Assembly: GCA_963573385.1 (NCBI GenBank)
Contig: CAUYLG010009122.1
Coordinates: 1-64,000 of the forward strand
Direction: 5' to 3'
Origin: Cacajao melanocephalus
Lineage: Eukaryota; Chordata; Mammalia; Primates; Pitheciidae
DNA: 64,000 nucleotides
The position numbers and the translations under genes are program-made. Below are positions 56,249 to 64,000 of this stretch, one piece after another. The notes under the pieces are model-generated. The model saw only the letters and a list, made by a program, of their open reading frames with translations. It made no database searches and was not told where the DNA came from. The first letter of the stretch is position 1, and each line of letters opens with the position of its first letter.

Positions 56249-56350
56249 ATTGCTGATTCCAGGGATGATTTAAGGATGTTTGATAGTTCTGGAAACAACC
56301 CTGTATTTTCAGCAACTGTTAATAATCTGAGAATGCCAGTGTCACAAAAG
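56249..56350 (+). CDS. CTTNBP2: CTTNBP2 exon E14
   Basis: 102-bp phase 0-0 exon between GTGTTTTCCAG (56248) and a consensus donor GTAAGT (56351). It encodes [19 protein letters not shown] then [15 protein letters not shown], residues 623-656. There is no recognisable domain; the polar, Asn/Ser-rich sequence fits the disordered tail. Skipping it would keep the frame. Confidence 0.92.
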
Positions 56351-56666
56351 GTAAGTGTCCTTTTCTCCCCAAAATAAGCAAAGGAGGATTGCTCTGGAAT
56401 TGACTTCACAAAGCATCTTTCAGTGTGAATCACAGAGTTTTTTTTTTTAAACCAAAGCTAAGAACTGAAAAATGGGATAAAGGTAAAGTGTTCATTAGTT
56501 TATCAAGATTAGAAAGAGTTTATATAGAATATTTTGGAAAAAATGACATAGAAAAGCATTACTTTTTTCCATTCTATTTCATTCCTAAAATTTTATTCCA
56601 AAATTTTGGGTGTCTGTTGAGATCTCCTTTTTTTTTTTTCATTTGTATATGACAAAACTAGAAATA

Positions 56667-56943
56667 CAGTAGTTCCACCTTATCCTCAGGTGAGACCTGA
56701 ACCCAACATAGTACCAAAGTTTATATACACTATGTTTCTTCAATCCAGTAACCCAGAGGGCTACTAAGTGGGTACTGTAGGTAGCGTGGATAAGTTGATT
56801 CACATCCTGGACAGGACAGAGTAGGATGGTGCAAGGTTTCATCGTGCTACTTAGAATGGCCTGCAAACTTATGAATTGTGTATTTCCAGGCCACAGGTTA
56901 ACTGAAACCACAGAAAACAAAATTGTGGATGAGGAGGGTACTC
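56667..56943. mobile_element. Tigger-like (TcMar) DNA transposon remnant
   Basis: CAGTAGTTCCACCTTATCCTC after TA at the start and a partial inverted match (GTGGATGAGGAGGGTACT) at the end, with GTACCAAAGTTTATATACAC near the start as in Tigger elements. The 3' border is approximate. Confidence 0.55.
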
Positions 56944-58864
56944 CTTTAACGAAACTTCTGTCATCTTGGTTGTTCCGTTTTTTTTACATGTATTTTTAAG
57001 ATTCCCTGCATTTTAGAAATTTGGAGTTAATTATAACAAAGCAAAGCACTGAGTGATAACATAAAGGTCTTACACATTGCAAAAAAATCTCAATTTTATC
57101 TTATCCTGAGTTTTCATAACATGCATTACATTTCAATGCGACTTTAAAAACAAGTCTGAATGGCAACTAGAAGAACCAGGATTCCGATAGACTTCCTTAG
57201 CCTTTTCAAATAGCTTCCATGACTACATCACTGAACCATTATCAATTGGTTAATAAATGGCAAGAGCTAGCACAGCATGGTATTCCCAGGTGAGCAGAAA
57301 CAATAAAAAAAACGTCTCACCCACTAGTTATGTTGTGAGGATGCAGACTTCACAGAAGCACTTTGTAATATATGGTTTGTTCACCAAACCATGTTGATTG
57401 ATTGCCATTCACATCCTGTTCTCATCTACTCCCAGGGTGGCTTACAAAGACCTGTGTGTGGGTGGCAGGGTGGGGTGCAGATAGCAGGATTATAAAGTAA
57501 GCACGGTGAGACTATTAAGTTATTAAACCTTAACTGATCACCCAGCAGCACTGGGCCCCACAGCCCTGCCCCCTCACTGCTTCATTAGGTTTTGATCCTG
57601 GCTATTACATGTGGAACTATATGAACTGCATGCATTGTGGGGAGCATGTGTGGGAGTAGGAATTTGCATGGCGGGGGGGCCCTAATACAAAACATTTAAC
57701 ATGATGTCCTGTGAAGAAATGCATGACTTTCAAGCTCATTCTACCATGTCTGCCCTTTTTTTTGTTCAATTGGGAACAATTTAGAAGCCCAGCAAAATTT
57801 GGAGGATGACCTAAGGAGGTGACCTGGAGTCAGCACTGAGCATTCTGGCTGGAAAACACTTTGTCCAGGGCCCATCCCTTTACCATCTTTAAAGCCTCAA
57901 TTCACTGCCCCTGGATTTATGGCTTGCCCTGAGCTATGCTTGACTGGAGGTCAGTCTCTAGGACCTAAGAATTTAGGATTCCTTGTGGAACATGGTCAGT
58001 GGAAGGGGCCAGGAGGATCTAGGAAGACGAACAGTAAGCCACCTTCCCCACAGGAAATCACTTTCTTGTGTAAAAATGTTGTTGACTGGCTGTTGAAATG
58101 TCTAATGGAGAAACATTGTCGCACCCCTACTTCTGTGTTAGGTTGCTACAATAAGGTACTGTCCACAAAATAATAGTACTGAAAATCAAAGCTCTAGGCA
58201 ACTTTGTTTAGAAGATCTTTTTTAAAACGGGTACTTTTATAGTATCTGGACTCTTATACCAAAAAAAAACCCCACACACTTATTATTTAAACGTGCAATG
58301 TGATATGGGGATTAGGACCACTGCCTCCTACTCTTCTCTCCCTTTACCCACTGAAGACGCTTGGAGGGACTCTTCCTGAAAAGCTAGAAGATGTTTTTCT
58401 CAGAAACTGCCAGCAGAGGGCAAAGTGGTACTGTTGGCAGCCTTCTGAAACCTTGGCTGGCTCGTTCCTTTTCTCTTCTACTCAGCTGCTATTTCTTGGT
58501 TAGATGCCCAGTTTCTTCTGTTATCAGGAAGTATCTCCATTTAGAGGTTCTTACCTCCCTGGGTTAGTTGAGCTCACTTTCTCTTTCATGGTTAGAAGGC
58601 TGGCAGTGCCTCCATTGGAAAGGAGGCCTGCAACCATAATTATCTGTTGGAAAACAAAAATGAGTAAGTTATCTTTATTATTATTTGCCACAATATAACT
58701 CCTCACTGCTCTAACAGTAAGGAAGTATAATTGGGTTTACGAATCAAGTGGCATTGAGCTGGCCTTCTAAATTAGAAACAAATATACATAAATCAACAGG
58801 AAGAACGAATGCTAATAAACGTTTTCCTTTCATGTAAATCCAAACTAACCCTCCTAAAGCACAA
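56944..58864. other. CTTNBP2: Intron E14-E15, unassigned
   Basis: 57540-58700 is less AT-rich than its surroundings and has 84- and 67-codon chance frames. I do not recognise a gene or a repeat. Confidence 0.35.
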
Positions 58865-59000
58865 GTTCTTTGGTTGCATGATAAAATCCACTTGAGGTTT
58901 TTTTTTTTATCCTCAGAGCCTGGACAGAGCCTGGACAATGGGTTTCTTACAGCTCCCTGGTGATTCTTATGTGCAGCCAGGGTTGAGACCCACTCCTCTA
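58865..59000. mobile_element. MER5-type hAT fragment
   Basis: GGTTGCATGATAAAATCCAC, AGCTCCCTGGTGATTCTTAT and GTGCAGCCAGGGTTGAGACC-type words of MER5. The end is GAGACCCACTC. Confidence 0.6.
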
Positions 59001-61214
59001 AAACATAGCTGTCATCTGTCATCTTCATTTTCCACCCATTTCTTTATTTCCAAATATATCTTTAGAGAGGTTGATATGCCTTCATGTAGCTTGTTTTTTA
59101 CATGTAATTTACTACTCCCCCACCCCTCTATTCCTCCCTGCAGAACCCTCTCCAGCTGTCACAGTCCTGTGCCTCTTTAAAGATCCATCCCCACTGCTAT
59201 CTTCCTTATACATTTTTCTTTTCCTCCTGCCCCCTAGTTTCCCATCTAGAGAACTTATAGTATCCTCTTAGCTTCTAGCAGATACTGTATATTGAATGAA
59301 TTGCACTAACAATAATTCTTAAAGGCTAAATAAAACTTTTAGGTCAGTGCCTTCCTATACGAATTAGAGTTTTTCTTTAACATGCACAGCAACATAGATA
59401 GTAAACATTATACATTTAATACACAGAATGTGGAGGTTTTATCCCAGGAAGCATTAAACACCGTTAACTCTCCTGCTCCAAAATTTCGCTTCCTCCTAGT
59501 CTTGACTTCCAGGATGTCAGGAACACTTTTCAGGCAGGATGCAGTGCATCGGTCACTTGCTCTATTCTGCACTCCTGGCCTAGAATTGCTGTGGCTCACA
59601 CTAAGCCCAAGTGATTCTCCACGTTCTCATCCTGCCTCCTCACATTCTAGCCTCATACTTCCAGGCACTGACCCAACTACATTTTTCAGTTGTTCTGGGT
59701 ACTTCTCAGTACTTTATTTCAGGCAGACATTTCCTGCCTCAGACTTGAAGATGCACTCCCCTTCCATCGTGTTGCAGGTACAGAGACTAGAACACAGTGT
59801 ATGTGTCCTTTCCTTCCTCTGAGCCATGGCATTAACTCTGGAATGCCAGGAGGAGTTTGACAATAATGGCAAAATTAAACAACCCCCCCCCCCACCAGAT
59901 GCTGTATGCCAACTAGCTGTTGTTCTTATTATAATGCCATATTTCATGTTTTCTGAATACTACGTATGTGTTGAATTTTCTGGTGGTTTTGACCAAATTA
60001 CAAGTTGTAATTGGCCTTAATAAGCCCATGACTAAGTCCTATTTTCAGACTTAACAGTAATTTCTTGTTAGGAGAAATGAGATTGGATCATGATACCTGC
60101 ACTCTTTTTACAATTATGCCTCAGTATGTGACTCTTTGACTATCCAACTCATGACAAGCAATTTAACTTCTCATTTTCTTTCTGGTAACTTGAAAGCATA
60201 AGCATCTTTATAAAACAAAAGCAAAACATACTAAACAGATTCACTCTTAACCTACCGTCAACTACACATGGAGGGGACAGGATGGACTCGGATGTGGGTC
60301 TTCACCAGACGTAGCTCAGTCTTTTTCCAGGCTTCCTTGGATGTCTTTAAAACCGAGACCATCTGTTTTTTGTTTTGTCAGGAAGTTCTTGCCTTTCTAA
60401 GCTAGCTTCTTGCAGTCTCAACTTCTTATTTTCCATTCCCTGCAAATGCAAGTGTTCTGGACCCCATATTTGTCCCCTCTTTATTATTACATATTTGATG
60501 TTTCAGTGCTTTTATGTTTCCCCAAACCTCTAGCCCAGTGTATATTAGAGTTACATTGCTGTTCCATTTAAGATTAGCTGAGTCTGAAAATCTGACACCA
60601 AGAGATGTCACTTTGATGATTTGGGGGAAGTTTAATGGGCATGTTGTGTTGGGCTTCAAAGAATTATTAGAACTTTAATAGCAGGAAATAAAGGAAAAAT
60701 GGGACTTAAAGGGGATTGGAGCCAAACTTTAAAAGAACTTTAGTGACATGCTTAGAAGCTTGTGACTTGTTCTGCAGTTAGTGAGGACTTAATTATCCCT
60801 TACCTTCCTATTTGCACCAATACCACCATAATTCTCTGCCCATTTTTGTGGGTAATACTGGATTAGCTTGGTGAGGAGGAGAGAGAGAGGTAGCTGCTAA
60901 AGATAACCAAGAGTCTCCTGCTAAATTCACTGGGAGAGCAGCACTAACCAGTAATGAGACAAAAGGAAAGGCTTCAGGAAATAAGTAGTATTGAAGAAAT
61001 GCAACAAATACGGTTTTAGAAAGAGTTTGAAGTGTGGCTGGACATAGAGGTGAACTAATAGGGTGAAAATCAGTTCTTAAATGTAGGAGATAAATGAAGG
61101 CTAAAGAAAGAACTTCTTTGGGAGATATGTAATTAGAGATCATTGAAATACTCTGAAGGGAAAGATCATCAAATGTGTGACATAGAGGGCTAAGAAAAAT
61201 GGTACCTTTTAAGA
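59001..61214. other. CTTNBP2: Intron, unassigned
   Basis: Includes a C11 run (59883-59893) and a 146-codon chance frame at 59382-59822 without splice sites or domain. 59130-59310 has a few L2-like words. Nothing firm. Confidence 0.35.
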
Positions 61215-61529
61215 CAGCAGTCCCAACCTTTTCTCACCAGGGACTGGTTTCATGGAAGACATTTTTCCATGGATCTGGGTCGAAGGTATGGTTTCCAGAT
61301 GAAACTGTTCCACTTCAGATCACCAGGCAATAGATTATCACAAGGAGTGGGCCACCTGGATCCCTCACTTGCATAGTTCACAACAGGGTTTGCACTCCTG
61401 TGAGAATCTAACGCTACTGACCTGACAGGGAGCGGAGCTCAGGTGGTAATGCTGGCTCACCTCCTGCTGTGCGGGCCAGTTCTTAACAGGCCATGGACTG
61501 GTCCACAGCCTGGAGGCTGGGGACCCCTG
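61215..61529. mobile_element. MER1B-like hAT element, near full length
   Basis: CAGCAGTCCCAACCTTTTCT at the start, then AGGGACTGGTTTCATGGAAG, GATGAAACTGTTCCAC, CTCCTGTGAGAATCTAAC, GGAGCTCAGGTGGTAATGC and a terminal GGGGACCCCTG. Both inverted ends are present. Non-autonomous. Confidence 0.85.
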
Positions 61530-61572
61530 ATTTAATTGGTCAATGGAGAAAAAGGATATTGAGGAATTAAGC

Positions 61573-61735
61573 TAGGGGTTCTCAACTTTGGCTGCATCTT
61601 AGAAAGATTTTTAAAAATCGTATGTCCATGCCACACCCCAGAACTATGAAACCTGAATCTCTGGGAATAGGGCCCAGCCAATGACTCTTAAAGCTCCAGG
61701 GTGATTCCAATGTCATGGTCAAGGCTGACAGCAAC
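61573..61735. mobile_element. MER5-type hAT element
   Basis: GGTTCTCAACTTTGGCTGCA, CACCCCAGAACTATG, GAATCTCTGGGAATAGGGCC and TCCAGGGTGATTCCAATG in MER5 order. Only 43 bp from the MER1-type element. Confidence 0.75.
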
Positions 61736-61979
61736 TCCTGTAAGAAGATTCCCAGGAGAATGCAACTGACAGCTGAAGCTAAATTTTGCCTGTTACATTT
61801 TCATTTTGTTTTAAATCTTTTAATGGTTATATGACTGTTTAGCTGCATTATTACTTTTGGAGAGGGGAAGTTATCAAGGTCAACTCCTTCAGAGGCATTC
61901 AGAGCCGCTCACTTAGTAAGAGTCATATCACATTAGTTTGCAGAATTTAATGCAATATAGGGGAAAACACCTTGAGTGA

Positions 61980-62110
61980 AAGTTGGGAGACCTGAGGTCT
62001 TGTCCCAGCTTCGCCACTCCGTTCACTATGGGCAAATCATCTTACCTATCCAGCTTTCAGATTCTTCGTGGGCAAAATGAGAGACATTGACCAGTTAATC
62101 ATAGGAGTTC
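61980..62110 (+). mobile_element. MIR SINE, sense
   Basis: CAGCTTCGCCACTCCGTTC followed by GGGCAAATCATCTTACC and GGGCAAAATGAGAGACATT in MIR order. Confidence 0.7.
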
Positions 62111-62713
62111 TGAAACACTAGAGAAGTGAGAAGATGCAGTTTCCAAGTATGGAAGATCTTGAGCCACCTAATCATAGATGCACTAGAATGCAGACTCTGC
62201 TGGGGAAGGAATGCTTTTCTTATGTTTTCTGCTCTATGCCAGTTTTTCTTATGCCTCCAGATTATTTGATTATTAATAGTTCATTTTTAAGACATGAAAG
62301 TAGAAAAGTTAGGTGACTTACCCCAGGTGACATAGTTTGTTTGTAGATCCACCTACAAATTGGACTACTCCAATTTGGTGTCTTCCTCATGCCTGTAATT
62401 GAGTGAAGTTTCTGTTAGTAAGATCGATGCTTTAGCACTTGATTCACTGACTCCTGTATTTAGGAATTTTGTAACACCAGGAAGGGATTAGTGAAAATCA
62501 TGCAGCAAGCCTATAGGAAATTAATTATTCGGCTTCTCCTCTCCATTTTCTTTTAATTTTTCCTGGGAATCTACAGTTTGAGAGAGAAACTCCTGTACAT
62601 TTGCTCAGAGACAAAGAGGAGGCAGGGGTAGGGCTCATAACAGAAGTTGGTGACAACATTGACAACAACAATGGCAAATGTGATAAACTTGTTTGGTTTC
62701 TCTTCTCTTACAG
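62111..62713. other. CTTNBP2: Intron before E15
   Basis: Nothing recognised beyond a short pyrimidine tract at the acceptor. Confidence 0.4.
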
Positions 62714-62959
62714 GAGGTCTGTCCTCTCAGCAGCCATCAAACTACTGAATGCAGCAACAGTAAATCAAAGACTGAGTTGGGTGTTTCAAGAGTTAAATCT
62801 TTTCTTCCTGTTCCTAGAAGTAAAGTCACCCAGTGTTCCCAGAACACCAAAAGCAGCAGCAGCAGCAGTAATACAAGGCAAATAGAAATCAACAACAACT
62901 CAAAAGAAGAGAATTGGAACTTACACAAAAATGAACACCTAGAAAACCCTAACAAATAG
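62714..62959 (+). CDS. CTTNBP2: CTTNBP2 last coding exon E15 and stop
   Basis: Acceptor TCTTCTCTTACAG (62713). The exon reads [19 protein letters not shown] through [15 protein letters not shown] and a serine run to [17 protein letters not shown], residues 657-737, then TAG at 62957-62959. The serine run is encoded by five AGC triplets plus AGT (62852-62869), a short coding trinucleotide repeat. The exon continues into the 3' UTR without a further intron that I can see. Confidence 0.93.
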   Translation, partial: EVCPLSSHQTTECSNSKSKTELGVSRVKSFLPVPRSKVTQCSQNTKSSSSSSNTRQIEINNNSKEENWNLHKNEHLENPNK

Positions 62960-63041
62960 GCCTGCCTACAATCTTCTCACTATTAACTTCCTCTATTTCA
63001 CACAGAAACCAAGGACAACAAGATATAAATACCTTTAAATG

Positions 63042-63047
63042 AATAAA
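63042..63047 (+). terminator. CTTNBP2: Early alternative polyadenylation signal
   Basis: AATAAA 83 bases after the stop codon, followed by TGTC and a T-rich stretch. Use would give a very short 3' UTR that lacks the Pumilio-type sites. Confidence 0.4.
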
Positions 63048-63288
63048 ATGTCTTCACTGTAATATCAATTATGAGTGCGGGACCACTATTCAATTTTTTT
63101 TGTAAAGAATGTATTTATAACCAACATTTTGTTGCTTTTTTTTTTTAATTCTGTAGGATTGAACTTCAATACCAAGAAGTTATGCCAACTTTTCAAGTAG
63201 TTTTATAATACAAAAATTGTAATAGTTTTAATCAAGATGTTCAGGGGTATTAAAACAGAACTGTCTGTGTACTGTATATCTGTATATC

Positions 63289-63296
63289 TGTACATA
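63289..63296 (+). promoter_or_regulatory. Pumilio response element in 3' UTR (1)
   Basis: Exact UGUANAUA match (TGTACATA) inside a UGU-rich stretch of the 3' UTR. Binding is inferred from the motif only. Confidence 0.45.
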
Positions 63297-63565
63297 TGTA
63301 TGTATATTTAAGGAAGTCCACAAATCATATTGCATACATGCTACAAAATGCATATAACTTTGGCTTAGATAACATTTGCCATTTTAAATGGAGATCATAA
63401 TTTTATGTTCACTTGATGGGGAATGACTAGAATGGGGCAATAACAAATCATTTCTAAACAGTTATTTTCCATTAAAAGCCATATTAAGTATTTTGCCTGT
63501 TAAATTCTAATTTTATGATGTTTTAAATCTTCTTTTAGTGGTTACATTGCCATTTCGTAGTATCA

Positions 63566-63573
63566 TGTATATA
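63566..63573 (+). promoter_or_regulatory. Pumilio response element in 3' UTR (2)
   Basis: Exact UGUANAUA match (TGTATATA), 270 bases after the first and about 60 bases before the main polyadenylation signal. Confidence 0.45.
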
Positions 63574-63626
63574 TTTATGCTTATGAGTTTGCATTATGAC
63601 TCCTGTAAAATATGAAATTATAATGC

Positions 63627-63632
63627 AATAAA
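63627..63632 (+). terminator. CTTNBP2: Polyadenylation signal AATAAA (probable main)
   Basis: AATAAA followed by a likely cleavage region at about 63645-63655 and a downstream GT/T-rich element. Best of the four hexamers after the stop by its context. Confidence 0.65.
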
Positions 63633-63692
63633 AGTGTTATATTTCTTACAAAAGTTTTGTACCTAAGTGGATATAAATTACATAAATGCTTA

Positions 63693-63698
63693 AATAAA
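63693..63698 (+). terminator. Downstream AATAAA
   Basis: Hexamer past the main site; the surroundings are AT-rich, so it may be chance. Confidence 0.25.
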
Positions 63699-63827
63699 TT
63701 AATTCAGAATTATTAACTCCTTCAATATTATTTCCAGAACTGATAAAATTGATATTTTCTAGAAATGTTACTTCTAAAATTACAGACAAAATTACTTATA
63801 CAACTCAGTTAAGATGCTTTGACACTA

Positions 63828-63833
63828 AATAAA
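63828..63833 (+). terminator. Distal AATAAA
   Basis: Hexamer about 200 bases past the main signal, followed by TGTTGATTTAATG. Possible distal site or chance in AT-rich DNA. Confidence 0.3.
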
Positions 63834-64000
63834 ATGTTGATTTAATGAAATAATTTTGCTGTACATTTTATCTATAGCTCTTTGTAGTCTATGTAACAAA
63901 TAATTTGTGTTCAAGTTAGTAATGCTAATGAAACTTGCCCTCCATGTTAATATTTCACTAGCTGTTCACAAGACTCAACTCTATTAGAAAAATCTTAGTT

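Larger units (their letters stand above)
62960..63655 (+). other. CTTNBP2: CTTNBP2 3' UTR (main predicted form, about 0.7 kb)
   Basis: AT-rich sequence after the stop codon. It contains an early AATAAA at 63042-63047, a UGU-rich tract around 63261-63310 and two exact Pumilio-type motifs. A hexamer at 63627-63632 is followed about 20 bases later by a T/GT-rich stretch (GTTTTGT), the usual layout of a cleavage site. The exact 3' end is inferred. Confidence 0.75.
63656..64000. other. Downstream flank
   Basis: AT-rich sequence after the predicted gene end. It holds only the two weak AATAAA hexamers; no gene or recognisable repeat seen. Confidence 0.5.

Noticed and set aside
59382..59822. 146-codon plus-strand frame in the last intron
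   Set aside because: No domain, no convincing splice sites, serine/leucine-rich composition as expected from pyrimidine-rich DNA. Could be revisited if ribosome profiling supports it.

Overview
The window is intronic and exonic DNA of a primate nuclear genome. Sixteen Alu copies or fragments (old J-like forms and younger S/Y-like forms) and a primate-type L1 3' end, on an MIR/L2/MER background, place it in the haplorhine primates. The + strand carries the 3' part of one protein-coding gene, CTTNBP2 (cortactin-binding protein 2). I recognised it by joining fifteen exons whose splice sites are all GT-AG and whose phases all agree. They give a continuous 737-residue C-terminal half that ends at a TAG at 62957-62959. 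A few residues differ from the human protein as I remember it, so the species may be a non-human primate; I cannot verify this from the window.

Layout. 1-7310 is an intron whose 5' exon lies outside the window. The first exon (E1, 7311-7428) holds the end of the ankyrin-repeat block. E2-E10 (14009-49463) encode a folded region that I read as a degenerate copy of the NAV-type AAA+ ATPase module plus its lid. E11-E15 (49788-62959) encode a low-complexity, basic and serine-rich tail. The 3' UTR runs from 62960 to a good polyadenylation signal at 63627-63632. Some 60 kb of the window is intron, from 82 bp up to about 10.8 kb, and much of it is transposon-derived.

Repeats. Besides the Alus there are L1 3' ends on both strands, an antisense MLT1 solo LTR with a 5-bp target duplication, MER1- and MER5-type hAT elements, a Tigger-like element, about ten MIRs and several L2 fragments. 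The most distinctive repeat is a 19-copy, 33-bp minisatellite at 12074-12698, embedded in an antisense L2 remnant. It creates long open frames on both strands that are not genes.

Points for a second look: loss of the catalytic residues in the AAA+-like region; a 78-bp phase-0 candidate cassette exon at 45484-45561; inverted Alus around exons E7-E8; a minus-strand G-quadruplex motif at 43631-43656; a diverged 150-bp duplication in the large intron at 29-39 kb; two Pumilio-type sites in the 3' UTR. I found no second gene, no RNA gene and no CRISPR array. Nothing here looks like a new multi-gene system.
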